Assembly: GCF_000346465.2 (NCBI RefSeq)
Contig: NC_034009.1
Coordinates: forward strand, 31,383,635 to 31,447,634
Source: Prunus persica
Lineage: Eukaryota; Streptophyta; Magnoliopsida; Rosales; Rosaceae
Direction of reading: 5' to 3'
Length of the DNA: 64,000 nucleotides
Made by a program: the position numbers and the translations under genes. Below the pieces are notes generated by a model. It was not told where the DNA came from. It did no database searches and saw only the letters and a list, made by a program, of their open reading frames with translations. Shown here piece by piece: positions 1 to 12,258 of this stretch. Every line of letters starts with the position of its first letter. The first letter of the stretch is position 1.

Positions 1-310
1 TATTAGTCATCTATCTGTTTCATGTTTGCATAAACTTTGTTTTTTTTCTCTTTCTATTCTAATATATATTTTAAAAGGAAAGAAGTACAAAAGAAGAAAG
101 TTTTTTTCGAAGCAAGTGTCCTTTTAACACCTCTAGAAGCAAATTTCCTCCTCCTTTTTTTCCATTTTTTTTTCCTGGTACAAGGATAAATCCTCCCCAA
201 ACTCTGCACCCTCGAGCAACCCCGAAGATGGTGTACACCAGAGCGGGAGAAGGCAAACCTTAGGCAAATTTCCTTTTTGTTTTAGCCAGAAGTTCAAATG
301 ACCTTTTTCC

Positions 311-315
<5 letters not shown>

Positions 316-371
<56 letters not shown>
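316..371. repeat. Compound (AT)n(GT)n microsatellite
   Basis: About 13 AT units run directly into about 15 GT units. It is a simple-sequence tract with no gene context. Confidence 0.95.
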
Positions 372-372
<1 letters not shown>

Positions 373-1021
373 CTTTGTTTTGGTCTTTAAAATGCATTGA
401 CTTAATGTTGACGATGTGTGTGATTAATTAATTAAATAGGGTGGCATGGAAATATCGAGGAAAGGAACCGGGAAGTGGCAATGACCCCTGTGCCTCCTGT
501 GGTGGAGCAAGGCATGAGTCGCGATAAATGAAACTTACTAGAGCATGATATATATATATATATATATATATATTCAGTGGATTAATGTTTATTCGGAGTT
601 CAATGTCATGATTTTATATATGATAAAAGATGCATGAAATGTTGAATGTTTGATGTAATGAATTAGTTTTATTGGTTGAATTTTCTGTCGTGTAAATAAA
701 CATAAATAAATAGATTTGGAGTTCAATGTCATGAATTAGTATTCTCAGCAATTACTCCAAATTACTACAGTTATTTGTCGATTTTATAAGATTTTAATAT
801 AAAGTATGCATAGACTTATTGAGGTATCAATATTGGTATAAACTGTATATTCTACTAAAATTGGATTTTCATATTTTGATTGGTTGGGAGTTTGATTTTA
901 TAGTTTTTTTTTTTAATTGAATCCAAATGGGGTGTACTTCCTTATTTACATTGTAAACTTAAATAAATGGAAATAAGGCAAGGCAATATAAGCCAAAAAA
1001 AAAAAAAAAAGCAATGGGCGG

Positions 1022-1380
1022 TAGGGGTGGGCATCGAAACCGAAGTACCGATCAACTGAACCAAATCGTGTTGACCAAAAGTCAAACCCAATTCAAAAAA
1101 TCAAATCGAACCGGTTCTAACCGGTTTCCGTTCCCGTTCCTGTTCCAATTCAAAAAATAAAATTTCAGTTAAAATTTGTATAAAAAATAATTTGAAATAA
1201 TAATAATAATAAATAATAATTCGGTTCAAAATCGAACTGGATTGAAATCAATTCAACTCGAACCGAATGAATTTATTTATTTTTGATTAAAACTGGATCA
1301 AACCAAATCGGATAAATAATACCGAATTCAATTTTAATTTGAGGCAAAAACTGGTCCAAATTAAACCATACTCACTCCTA
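1022..1380. mobile_element. hAT-like MITE
   Basis: The left end reads TAGGGGTGGGCAT. The reverse complement of the right end reads TAGGAGTGAGTAT, giving a 13-bp imperfect terminal inverted repeat. ATGGGCGG precedes the element and ATGGGCGA follows it, an 8-bp target duplication with one mismatch, as hAT elements make. The interior is rich in AACCGG/TTCGGTT-like runs and has no coding capacity. Assignment to hAT rests on TIR form and duplication length only. Confidence 0.6.
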
Positions 1381-2655
1381 ATGGGCGACCCGTGAATGGC
1401 CTGGCTTGAACTGACCCGAAAAGTCCACTTAAGCCAGACTCTACAAACGAATTCGAACCGATCCCTTTTAAACCTCAACTTGACCCAAAGAGAGAAAAAG
1501 CCCGACAAAATCTGATCCAAATCCAAAAATTTAGATCCGGCCCGACCGGATGACGAACCCTATGTACTATGTTATCCAGTGTTCCCATGTCTTTTTTATT
1601 TGTGTGGTTGGAGAGTTAGTTTGTATATCTACGTGGAAAATTGGAAGCTTGGGTGGGATGAAATCCATAAAGTGGGATCCACGCATTCTGGACTTTAATC
1701 GAGTCAGTCAACATTGACAAAACTTTTCAAACATTATTTATTTCAGGGGGCCCCTATCGACCCTATCATCATTCTTATTTCTTTCCCTTTCTTTTCTCCG
1801 CAATTACCGTGTTTTTCCTGGAAAAGGTTCAATCCTATTCCAGATGACTGCCCAGTTACTTATTAATTTTGTACAACCAATTAAAGTTGTAATAGTAGAA
1901 CAGAATTTACCGAATGGTACATATAAACAAACATTATAGTTGGCAGATATTGAGTAGGCCAATTTCGCATTTTGCACTCGAGTTGAATCTCTTTCTGTAT
2001 ATTAGAGTAATTAAAATATCACTTTGTAAAAAACAAACATCACAATTATTTTAGATGCTTTGTTGCAACTTCCAACATTGAAAACGCCATTCACCCTTTC
2101 AGCTCAGCTTCAGCACAAATTATATTTTGGTATTATCTCTTACCCAATGTGCCAAAGAAAATGTTATTATTATTATTTTTATTTTTATGGTGAAATGTTT
2201 TTTCTTTTTCCTTCTGAGAAAAGAAAATTACAGCATGGTGATGAGAGTCATACAGAAATTCTCTCTAAACGACAGAAAACAAAAGAAATTCTTTGCGCCA
2301 TTACGGCAGGGCCGTTTGTTTTGGTCTGTAGCTTTCAAGTAATCGAAGTATGGAAAAGTAGTCTCCTCTTCGCCTAGTCCAACGACCCCGTCCATACGCA
2401 ACAAACAATGCATCAAAAGAAAACACAAACAAAATTAATATATCAAAATCTCCCCAAACCCAAAGAACATTGCAAATCGAGACCCCTCTGTCTGCTCCCT
2501 CTCTCTTCACTCTCTCTATTATATCCTTTTCTTTCTTCTCAGAAACGTTTTTCCAAACATATGGACTGCATAAGCAGTGCCATCCACTGACTCAAAGCAA
2601 GCAAGACAGAGGCTTTTTTGACTGATATGAGAGAGTGAATCATCGACACAGACAA

Positions 2656-3914
2656 ATGGAGGGAGCAGAGTTGGAGCTAGAGAGGCGAAGCAAGTTCCTC
2701 AGCAGTTTAATACAGAAGAAGAAGTCTGTAGAGCAACAAGACCACCATGACCTCCTCAATGTCCGAGTTAGGGCCTCTGACATGCCCACCCCTTTGCAAA
2801 ACCGCGCCTTTCGCTCTGCGAGGGACCACCTGGACTCCATGCCGGGGAAACTCGACAGCAAACGACTCGCTCTTGCCCTTAAGAAGGTCACATCTTTGCC
2901 TCGATCAGATTATACTTTTTCTTTGTCTTTCTGGGTTTTGATCTTTTTTGTTTGTAACTTTGTAGTGTGTGTATCAGAGTTAAAAACTCGAACTTGGTCA
3001 TGCTTACATTGTTAATTGAAGTATTTTGAGTAATGGGTATAGATCAAATGAGGTAAACTACAAATGGTCCAGTTTCGGTTTGATACATGCACGAACACGA
3101 ACACAAGCACATAACCATAAATATATGTATATGGAGGATTTTCAATCTCAATGTTTGCAGCATAGGTTCTGATATATTTTTGGCTATGTTTTCTTTTATT
3201 AATCCTTCTGGGTTTTTAATGATAAAAAATCAAAGGGGATTTATCTTTATTCAGGATTTTGAGTGTTTATAAGAAAAAAGGAAAAAAAAGAGAAATGAAA
3301 GGACTTGGTCCACAGCTTACTATGGGTTGTCAAATAAGCAGGCATTTTCTGTCTCTGAGACTTGAATTGAGCTTTGTAAGTCTCAAGCAGATTAGGTTAT
3401 GCCTGATTGACACCTCAGTTATCATTCTCTGTTCTTCTACCAGAACAATTTCTTGAATAAAATTGAATTCCTCTCTCTCAGACTCTCACAAACCTCAGTT
3501 TATGACAAACTTCTTGATAAATTATAGCTTCACATCGTTTTCTGGCTTTGAATGCTCACGTTGTGCAAGCAAGCATTGCAGTGTAAATGCAATTTTTAGC
3601 TCCCTTGTTCGTCAAAGATATCAAATTCACAAAGACTAATTTCCTATATATATATATATATATATATTTACTACATTTCTCACGAGTAACTCTTCTTCTT
3701 TAACCCTAACGTGCTCCGACATATAGAGAGATCACAATGTATCTTTATTACTTGACAGGAATTTGACTCGTCATGTGGTCCAGCTTGGCACTGCATTGTG
3801 GGAACTAGCTTTGGTTCGTATGTCACACATTCCACTGGAGGGTTCTTGTATTTTTCGATCGACAAGGTTTACATTCTTCTTTTCAAAACAGCAGTTGAGC
3901 CTTTGGACCATTGA
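2656..3914 (+). CDS. LC8-type dynein light chain family protein
   Basis: Two exons, 2656-2886 and 3759-3914, join in phase to a 128-residue protein; the intron is GT-AG. The first ~45 residues are a basic plant-specific extension (poly-Lys near residue 22). The rest is the LC8 fold: [10 protein letters not shown], then [31 protein letters not shown] and the C-terminal ILLFKT strand, all hallmarks of dynein light chain type 1. Flowering plants lack dynein motors, so the protein probably acts as a dimeric hub binding short linear peptides rather than in transport. I chose the ATG at 2656 (context acaaATGG) over an in-frame ATG at 2635, which would add seven residues. The downstream neighbour is an unrelated F-box gene in the same direction. 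Resembles Arabidopsis At1g23220 (from memory). Confidence 0.9.
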
Positions 3915-4456
3915 AAATTTCCACCCATTTTAGTTCTATGCTTGTCGGCGTGACGTTTTTATAATTGTGCACTGTCAGTTTATATGTAAAATTATGGACT
4001 TCAAAATAATTATGAACATCAGTGTACCCTCTTGTAGTTTTTCATGCTGCGCTCATGAGCTTTATATTCAAAGCAGAAATGAGTGATATTTTCTTCTAAT
4101 GAGTTGCAAAGACTCGTTTTCCGTTAAGTTAAATATTTGTTGCAGCGAAACGTTTGTGAAGCCATGCCATGGTATCTGACGTATCCATATCTTAGAATGC
4201 TGTTAAAATTTTGATTAAATGTAACATAGCATTTGACAGTGCAGTGTTATTTGCGTGTAAAGAAAGAAAAGTTTGAGATATTTTCTTTCTACCGACTTAC
4301 AACTTGCACAAACTGTTCTTTATCAGTCCCAATCACGAAACCAGAGTTGTAATCTCCTTCTCTCTCTCTCAGCCCAGTACAAACTGTGAAATCTCCTTTC
4401 GATTCATTTCTCGAAGAAAGAAAAAAAAACTGCTGCGACAGCTGAAACCCGAAACC
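3915..4456. other. Spacer between dynein light chain and F-box gene
   Basis: It contains the 3' flank of the first gene and the probable promoter and leader of the F-box gene. The leader is pyrimidine-rich (CTCTCTCTCTC near 4362-4372). I see no other feature. Confidence 0.6.
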
Positions 4457-5562
4457 ATGGAGATTTCACAGTTTATGGGGCAGCAAGAACATGAAGCTAT
4501 TGAAAACTCCCAGGACAAAAAAGCAGGGCCACCACACATGGCTTTGTCCCTTATTTCAGCTTACCTTCCTCTGTTCGAGCTTCTTGCCATGAGCGGAGTT
4601 TGCACGTCACTGAGAGACGCAGTAAACAAGGATGTATTGTCATGGCTAGATATCGTGGTCAAATCGCCATTGAACTTGAGGCTGTCCGATGGGATTTTGA
4701 TGAAAATCACATCCAAGGCGAATGGCAGGTTGACAACGTTGGCTCTAATGGATTGTGCGAAGATAACAGATGATGGGCTTCAAAGGGTTGTAGAGCGAAA
4801 TCCTCTTATCAACAAGGTATGGATGTTGATTAATTATTTCTCATGTAATTAATTATTAGATGTGGATAAGATACGATTGTTAGGAATTACTTTATGATTT
4901 AAAAGAGATGAATTAAAAGTTTATTTATTATTTATTTGTCTCCTATTTTGTGTTTGCTTTTGATTCAGCTCTACCTACCGGGATGCACTGGCTTAACACC
5001 TGAGGGGGTCATAGGAGCTGTGAAGACATTGTCTGAACATCATCACGGTTTAAAGAGCCTAATGATCAATGGCATCTACAACATAAACAAAGAACACCTC
5101 GAAACACTTCGGCCTTATCTTGAGAAGAACCTGTCACAGCAAGAGCAGTCAGGATCATGGCCTCTCCTATTCCACGAGCACAGGGACGTGCCAACATTCA
5201 GACATGACAAAGGTTACGCTACAATCGATGTCGAAGTTTGCCCGAAATGCGACGAGGTTAGGATGGTTTTCGACTGTCCAAGAAGGACTTGCAAGAGAAA
5301 GATAGGAAGGTCAATGAGCGATTGCAGGGGATGCAACTTTTGCATTCCAAGGTGCCAAGAATGCGGTGGATGCGTGGACGACTCTGAAGAAGTAGAAGAG
5401 GCTGTGTGTGCAGATATCTTGTGTTCAGATTGCTGGCTTCAGCTCCCCAAATGTGACTTCTGCAACAAGCCATATTGTAAGCAACACGCCCACAACGGGT
5501 CCTGTCCTCCCGGGTCAACAGGTTTCGTCTGTGATGTTTGTTGGGCAAATTTTAATATTTAG
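4457..5562 (+). CDS. F-box protein, SKIP28/SKIP14-like, Cys-rich C-terminus
   Basis: Two exons, 4457-4816 and 4969-5562, give 317 residues. An F-box-like segment (about residues 28-65, ISAYLPLFELLAMSGVCTSL) is followed by leucine-rich-repeat-like sequence (about 75-180, for example LTTLALMDCAKITDDGLQ). A cysteine-rich tail from about residue 211 has repeated CxxC pairs (CPKC, CRGCNFC, CQECGGC, CSDC, CDFC) that probably bind zinc. This order matches the plant RNI-like F-box proteins SKIP28 and SKIP14. By family, it would be the substrate-binding subunit of an SCF ubiquitin ligase through SKP1/ASK; the substrate is unknown. The ATG at 4457 (accATGG) fits the family start better than the in-frame upstream ATG at 4304, which lies in leader-like sequence. 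In Arabidopsis SKIP28/MEE11 neighbours a GH17 glucanase, as this gene does. Confidence 0.85.
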
Positions 5563-6192
5563 AGAACGAGGTCTTGAGCTTGACTGATGATGAGGATCCA
5601 ATTGTTTTATTTTCATACAAGTTGATAGTAGGACATCTTCACACGAGGAATGGTTTAAACGTGCAAAGCAAGCATGCTATGCGAAGTTCATTATAGATTT
5701 GCACTATATAACTGAATAATTTGATTGTGCACTGTTAATTGAACAATTGGATGATTTATGTTCCTCATTGAAGCTAATACTCACAAAACCTACGAAATAA
5801 CAGCCAGGATAGAAAGATTAACAGGCAGATTTACATGAAGATACGCTTGAATTGTCCACAGGTATAATACATCTCTTCAATTCATCACCGACGAATTGAA
5901 GTCAAGCATAAAGAATTTTTACCTTTGATGGAAAATCACGCAAATGAGGTAGTTACAGAAAATAATCCTAAATGATCCCCTCTGATTTGTTTCTACAAAT
6001 TCCAATGGACAACTCACTTTCAACCACTTTGCTGGCTATATATGTTCAATCAAGCTTGCCACCCCCTAATTCCTCTTGGGAGGGTACAAAATTGGGTACT
6101 GCTGCAAGTTTCCCAACAGGTGCCAAGCTGAATCTCTGAAAAATATTTCAGTTCTATCAAAAGAGTTGCAGAAAATACAAATTCATGTCGTT
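5563..6192. other. Convergent 3' region between F-box and GH17 genes
   Basis: This 630-base stretch lies between two convergent genes and probably holds both 3' UTRs. I see no repeat or extra gene. Confidence 0.6.
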
Positions 6193-9100
6193 CTACAAGA
6201 AAACTGCACTCAAAACTAAGAGACCAATGATCACAGAGCTTGTGAAGGAACCGCCACTGTAGAAAAATAGTGAAAGGCACCCAGAAGTTGTGGAATTTGA
6301 AGATGGAGCCAGTGATGTGCCATTGATGAAACTGCTGTTTCTTCCACCACTACATTCACAAAAAAGGAAAAAGGATGCAAAAGGTTGGTTAGATCATTTC
6401 TCGCAGTCCCATGAGTGTTAAATATGATCATAATAACATACGAAAGCTTTAACTTGTACCTTCCTGGAAATATACAAGTGCCATGACCTGCAAGATTTGG
6501 CAATGAAATATATCAGTAAGAAAGCAAGAATTTCACCCACAAAAATGCAGAATATAACACGGGTGGTGCACAAATTTATCATATGTGAAAGCCCATGCCA
6601 TAAAATAGAAAACGATCACATGTGAACCCTACGATGTTCTTTTATATTATGTTTTTGATGTGGTTTGTCACTTTTCTACTTGATCTCTTCACTACCTAAG
6701 TTTTAGATGATCTATGCTCATAAACTGTTCTGCTTTATATGACATTATAATAGAAATAAACATGTCATGATGCCTTACTTGGGTCTGTGGTAGTAACCGT
6801 AGCCACCCCTTTGAAATCACAAGTCCCAGGAGACTTAGCCATCCGCTGAAAATAGGCATTGACAGCATATGTTGCGTGTGTAAGCACATTATCTGGCTCA
6901 TAACATGGTTGCCCCTGCAGCAAAGGTGAGCAATCAACTTTCCCCGGTCCACAAGCCCAGTCCAAGGCTGCCTGTAGCATCTTTTGGTCAGCACCCTCCT
7001 TCGCAACACAAAAAGTTTGATTTGTCGTGTCGTTTGCCAACACAGTTCCAGCACCTGTTAAGTGCAAGGTATAAACTGGCACTCCATTTGCATTAAAAAG
7101 TCCCCAATTCTTTTCAGAGACTGATCCAGGTCTCAAATCCTCATTGTAGAGTTCATAAATGTAAGTACTAACAGCAATCCCAGGATGCTTAGGAGTCCCT
7201 GTGTTGTTAAGCACATGCCTAATTAAGTTACTATTGTAAGTGTTGGCATTATCAAGTGTGGCATCTGGCTCTGATGAGTCACCCTTGGAGGGCCAACCTG
7301 ACTCGGTCACTACAATGGGGAGTTTAGTGAAGTTTAGATAGGACATTGCAAAATACGCTGCGTCAACAATTGCATCGAAGACATTAGTATAATGCAGTAG
7401 TGTATTAGCATCCACAGCTTCCTTGTTTGGAGGGAGAGGGCGGAAAAGTGCATAGTCCAAGGGGATTACACCGTTTGATTGCATGTAATCATAATATGGG
7501 TAGACATTGAGCATGAGATATGAATCTGTAGACTGCAAAAATTTGAGCAGGGGAACCATGACAGGGTCCCATGAGCGGTTGAAGAAGGCTTGGGACGGTG
7601 GAAAGGAGTCAAGAATAATGGCTGATGAGTGTGGAGTAGAGACTTTAATTTGGCGGTCAAGGTTAGACGCGACAAGTGCAGAGTGAATGAATTTTAGGGC
7701 AGAAACTAGGACTGGAGCAGCATTTGGGAGGGCACTTAGGACTTCAGATCCAACAGCTATAGAAGTGATGTTGGTGGCAGGGACATGGGCTATCACATTG
7801 CGGGCAATCCAGTTGGCAGCAGTGGCATTGGACTGACCAATCCCAAGGAGCTGATCATTGGGAACAGAAACAGTCACTTGGATGCCTGTGTTTGCAAGAG
7901 CGAGAAGCATGGCTCTGTCTGCATCATAGAGCCTGATATGTCGAATATTTTGAGCTTTAAGAAGTGCCACCACCTGAGTTGGGCTTGGCATGTCAGAGAG
8001 GTCTGTACCAAGGTTTACACCGATGAAGGCATCTGCAAAAGATTAACAAAGAGGCAAGATTAGACAAGAAATGTGTCCCTGCAATCAGAATCTCTTCCAT
8101 CTTCAAAGACACTTGATCATGCATATAGAATAGACAATATAACTCATAAATCTGACATGTACAATAAATATGTTATGATTTTATGGATGCCCAGAAAAAC
8201 CATATTGACATTGTCAGTTTAATTGACTTTTAAGAAACAACTGTAATTAGTATGTACTACTTAGCTCATGATCATCATTAAGCAATCTGAGTCTGAGGAA
8301 TTCAAGTTTGGAATCATCAAAATGCAGGAAGCAATCCTCTAATCTCCGGTCTAGGAGAGATACTACCTCTCTTATCATTGGGTAAGTTCCATGGATTACA
8401 ATATATAAGATATAGCAGTGGCACTAATTAGTTGAGTTAAAGTAGACAGCCTTTGATTATATCACAGAGAGCGCAAGGGGTATTATTTAAATTCAGACAT
8501 AAATTTGTCATATTTTGCAGTGAGTCTGGCAGAGAACAATAATTCACATATCTTACTAGCTGGGCATCGATTCCACTATATTCTCTTTCTTAATAGACAT
8601 GCATAATGAGACAATCAACCAGCTGTGATTAGTATTCAATACAAGTGGTAAGGGAGAAACAATAATTCATAGAAAACTGACAGTTTACCTCTCCCAGAAT
8701 AGAAAGATTTATGTCAAAGTTTGGAGAAAATCTAGAATCATAATGCCTATAAAGCACCTATGAACTTACATAACAAGTTGGATCTCTCCATCAATAAAAA
8801 GGTGACACCTCATTTCCACTAATGACAAGCTTCAAGGTCATTTTCCAGATTGTTGCTCTCTCTCTCTCTCTCTTAATTTTTTTAAGAGGGAGGGGAGGGG
8901 AGAGAAAGAGTCCTAAAATCTTATATCAACAACAGAATCACAGATAAAAATGAATAAACATTTGGAAAATTGAAACCATGCTAATTAATGGTACTGGCAT
9001 CTGGTACATAAGGGAAACATCAGGCAATTACATAGATCAATGAACAGTGAATGCCTTCAAATCAATATAATCTAGAAGTTTTTTCCCTTTTCTCTTCACG

Positions 9101-10278
9101 CTTAAAAAGATACATTTGAGAATGCTCGGCAGAAAAAGCTCCATAAACAGAACAGCTGAGAGAGGTGATGGGCTAATGCATAAAATATATTGGACCATGG
9201 GGCATGTTATCTTCTTGACTAATATGACAACAATGCCCAATGAAATAGTAGATTTCCAGAACCCAAGTGTTCATTTAACACTATCTTTTGGATTCTCCAA
9301 TAAGGGTATTTTGGTCCCACAATTTTTTGTACATTTATCTGCAAATGTAGTTTAGGTTTAAAGGACCGCCAAATGAGCTGGACCAGCTGGGACGCAATAG
9401 TTTTGATTGAAAAGCTGACGACAGATCGGAAACTTTCAACAGGGGGAAGATTTCTCGCAGAGACTACCCCTGCTTTGGCCAGAGAAGGAAATTTAACCAA
9501 TCAGCTAAATGCACTCTCTCTCTCTCACACCCCCTTTTCCAAGTCCGCATTTTTCAGGAAGAACATGTCTTGGTGCAGCAATATTGAAATTTTAAAGACC
9601 AAATTAAAGGATTTGTTTGCTCAAAATCTGAAATACGATGAAACAGAGTAAGTAACATAACTCCACCTCAACGACTACCAAAGTCAAACAGTGAAGACCA
9701 CTCTAAACTATAGCAGTTTAATTTTTGTTCAAAGCTCAACCGCTGACCAAAACAGTGGCAAATAATGTTTTGTCTAAACTCAAAAGTAATGAAGGAGGGC
9801 ATTACACAGAGATTGAACCATCATTATGCGGACCTATTATATAAAAATCAGCCACAATAAACTCAACGACACAGCAGATTTATAAGGAAAAACTGCTTTT
9901 CAGTTTGAACAAACTTAAAAGAGACCCAGAAGAAAAAGGAAGCAAACCCGCATAGGAAACACATCAAGTTCAAGACACAAAAAGATGGAACTTGAAGAAT
10001 AAAAGAAGGGTCTTTGGCATATAAACACAATGCGGGAATCCGAAGCGGAAAAAGTAATCAGAAGCAGACCCATTAGATTATAATCATAACTAACCATTAG
10101 ACTATAATCATAACTAACCATTAGATTATTGAGAAAATGAAGCTTAAAGTTGCTCAAAACAAACAAGGCATAGGAAGAAAATCACATAAAAGCATACCAT
10201 GGACAGCAAGTGAAGCTCACCTTCATCAGCGGAAACTGCTGAGACGGCCAAAAGGAAAAACAGTAGCAGAGCAGCCAT
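6193..10278 (-). CDS. GPI-anchored glucan endo-1,3-beta-glucosidase (GH17 + X8)
   Basis: Four exons (10278-10221, 8032-6779, 6487-6460, 6349-6193) give 498 residues. In order: a signal peptide (residues 1-17); a GH17 barrel with acid/base Glu near 116 (AVGSEV) and nucleophile Glu near 262 (VVTESGWPS); an X8/CBM43 domain from about 360 with its cysteines (FCVAKE, DWACG, CDFKG); a Ser/Asn-rich linker; and a hydrophobic C-terminus (VIIGLLVLSAVFL) typical of a GPI-anchor signal. The enzyme should hydrolyse callose at the outer plasma membrane, and relatives act at plasmodesmata. Exon 3 is a 28-nt microexon that completes the X8 edge (SHGTCIFPG); without it translation would shift frame. The first intron is ~2.2 kb. 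Closest family members are Arabidopsis glucanases such as At2g01630. The window also encodes a plasmodesmal PDLP, 36 kb away. Confidence 0.92.
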
Positions 10279-10788
10279 AGATTCCTTCCTCACAGCCAAC
10301 ACTCAGACTTCCTCCAAAACCATAGAAACGAAGAAACCCACAAGAGCAATCTCAAAAGAAAACCCTCAGAGAGAAAGACTAAACAAAACCCAACGAAACG
10401 AAAAGGGCAAGAATAAAAGGAAACAAGTAGGGAGGGAGAATAGAGAGAAAAAGGGAAAAGGGTGCTCCTTTTGAGGTTTGTGTGAAGGGTGTAGTGTGAA
10501 CTGGTGAGACAAAGGAGAGAGAGAGGGTTAAGTTTGTAAATAAAGAGGTGGGTTTATGGAGCAGAAGCAGATGATCACAGAGCCTGTCAGAGATCGGACG
10601 GCTAAGATTTACATGCAGTTGCATAGTAACTAGTAAGCAGTGCCACAGATCAGATCATTGGGTTGGGCCTCTTATCGGAGGGCTTATGTTTGGCCTCACT
10701 TCACAATCCACGAGGGACACCACTTATATTGACGTGGCTTGGCAGCTGGATTCAACGGTCATATTCTGGACAAGGTGCAGTTCTTTTA

Positions 10789-10804
10789 TTTTTATATTTG
10801 TCTT

Positions 10805-10841
<37 letters not shown>

Positions 10842-10969
10842 TTGTCTTTGTATTTGAGTATGATCTTGGCTCAGAAGGAACGCTAGCTATATGCTTAACA
10901 CATGCAAGTAGAATACGGCGGTGCTTGCTCGAAAAGATATATATTTATATTTGTCTTTGTATATATATA
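10789..10969 (+). repeat. Three direct copies of TTATATTTGTCTTTGTAT with TA tracts
   Basis: Copies lie near 10791-10808, 10836-10853 and 10942-10959. The second and third bracket the mitochondrial rRNA-like segment, so the repeat may be a duplication made during its insertion. Confidence 0.75.
10854..10911 (+). other. Nuclear insertion of mitochondrial 18S rRNA 5' end (NUMT fragment)
   Basis: Readable motifs are TTGGCTCAGAAGGAACGC, AGCTATATGCTTAACACAT and GCAAG, the start of small-subunit rRNA. GAAGGAACGCTAGCTATATG is the plant mitochondrial form; the chloroplast form has GGATGAACGCTGGCGG (from memory). Similarity fades after about 10911, where rRNA would continue GTCGAACG. At ~60 bases it is a non-functional fossil, not an rRNA gene. 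Confidence 0.75.
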
Positions 10970-10977
10970 CATATATA

Positions 10978-11245
10978 CTAGCCTCTCTGCACGCGCTTCC
11001 GCGTTTGCGAGAGGTTTTTTAAAAAAAATAAGTAAATTTATTTGGGTAGTTATGTTCCATAAAAGTAGGACCTATTATCTTATTTTGTTTTTAATTTTAA
11101 TTTTTTTAATATTAAAAAATGTGAATTTGCTATATTATCCTCATTTAATTAATAATTTCAATTCTTAATGTTTGAATTAACAAAGGGCATTTTCTGGTAT
11201 TTTGAATGTTTCACCATTCTCTGCCTTTTACTTTATATATATAGA
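10978..11245 (-). mobile_element. Helitron-like short element, copy 1
   Basis: Read on the minus strand it starts A|TCTATATATATAAAG and ends with a GC-rich hairpin (CCTCTC...GAGAGG around a GCG core) followed by CTAG. That is the 5'-TC, 3'-hairpin-CTRR layout of Helitrons inserted between A and T. It is non-coding and ~270 bp. Five related copies are in the window. An alternative is an unclassified short repeat of the same shape. Confidence 0.6.
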
Positions 11246-11692
11246 TTCAGAAAATGGGTAGCCCCACGAGGCACGATGGACATTTGATTGTCACTCTTTT
11301 ACTATAGCAAGAGGTTTTCGTTTCACTAAAAGTTACTCTCTTCTTTTAAAAATTTATCTAATTTTATTAACAAAAAAGCAACCAAATTTGTTTTATAATC
11401 ATGTTATTAATGAATGTAATAATCAATTATTTTTCGAATGTAACTAAACAAGCGTCACATTGAACATATTTATTTTCCGGCTTATTAAAAATTACAAGTA
11501 CTCAAACAAACCTAACGTGGATATTTTATTATAATCTATATCTATATTAAAGATATTTTATAATTATAATATTTTCAAATAAATTAGTTTTAATATTTTA
11601 TTTTAAAAATGACCTCAATTTATCCTGCTAAAAATAAAGAATTAATTATTATTATTATTTCGATAATTTACATTAGTTAGTTTATTTATCTA

Positions 11693-11981
11693 TCTATATA
11701 TATAAAGCAAAAGACAGAGAATGATGAAACATTCAAAATACCAGAAAATGCCATTTGCTAATCCAAACATTAAGAATTAAAATTATTAATTAAATGAGGA
11801 TAATATGGTAAATTCACACATTTTCATATTACAAAAAATTAAAAGTAAAAGAAAAATCATATAATGAATTCTATTTTTATGAAACACAACTATCCATTAT
11901 CTTTTTTAATTCTAAAATAAATAAAATTTTTTTTAAAAAAAATACCTTTCGCATATACGAAAGTGCATGAGAAGAGGCTAG
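11693..11981 (+). mobile_element. Helitron-like short element, copy 2
   Basis: Same family as the minus-strand copy 450 bases upstream, in opposite orientation. It starts A|TCTATATATATAAAGC and ends GAGGCTAG. Its terminal hairpin is degraded (GCATATACG core), suggesting greater age. Confidence 0.55.
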
Positions 11982-12258
11982 TAAAGCATAAAATAAAGGT
12001 AATTAAGTCGGTATGCACGTGTCAAACACTGACCGGACCGTATCCGTATCCATATGTGATTCGGGTCCCCGGAGCCACCCCAGTCAACTACCCAAGTATA
12101 AGTATTGGCCCAATACAAAGTGAAGCGCCTCTGGTTGCCTGAAAAAAAACGCAACTCATTCTAGTTCCCGTTCACTTTGCCTCTTACTCTTTGTTGGCTT
12201 TATAGTCTTTCCTTGGCTTGGCTTTGTGGGTGCTCCGATTGGAGATGAAGTGAGAAAA

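Larger units (their letters stand above)
1..2655. other. Intergenic, left edge
   Basis: No gene is supported here. The stretch is AT-rich and holds TA/GT microsatellites (316-371, 547-573), a hAT-like MITE (1022-1380) and a copy of a dispersed repeat (about 855-985) that recurs near 40.7-40.9 kb. The last 250 bases, pyrimidine-rich with CTCTCT tracts near 2490-2520, probably contain the promoter and leader of the dynein light chain gene. Short ORFs here have no recognisable domains. Confidence 0.6.
10279..12258. other. Divergent intergenic region, GH17 to MED23
   Basis: Both flanking genes read away from this 2-kb stretch, so it contains two promoters. The core (about 10.78-11.98 kb) is an insertion hotspot: three copies of a TTATATTTGTCTTTGTAT repeat, a mitochondrial rRNA fragment and two Helitron-like elements in opposite orientation. 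About 280 bases of ordinary sequence precede the MED23 start. Confidence 0.65.

Noticed and set aside
2060..2510. Several ORFs upstream of the dynein light chain gene
   Set aside because: Low-complexity Phe/Tyr runs in a promoter-like region. There is no conserved motif and no splice continuation.
10854..10935. Possible functional rRNA gene
   Set aside because: Only ~60 bases of the 5' end are present, with substitutions and no continuation. It is a fossil insertion.
10663..11168. Overlapping ORFs of 64-88 residues rich in Ile/Tyr
   Set aside because: They are translations of TA and TATTTG repeats, the rRNA fragment and the Helitron-like element. Codon content is simple sequence, not a gene.
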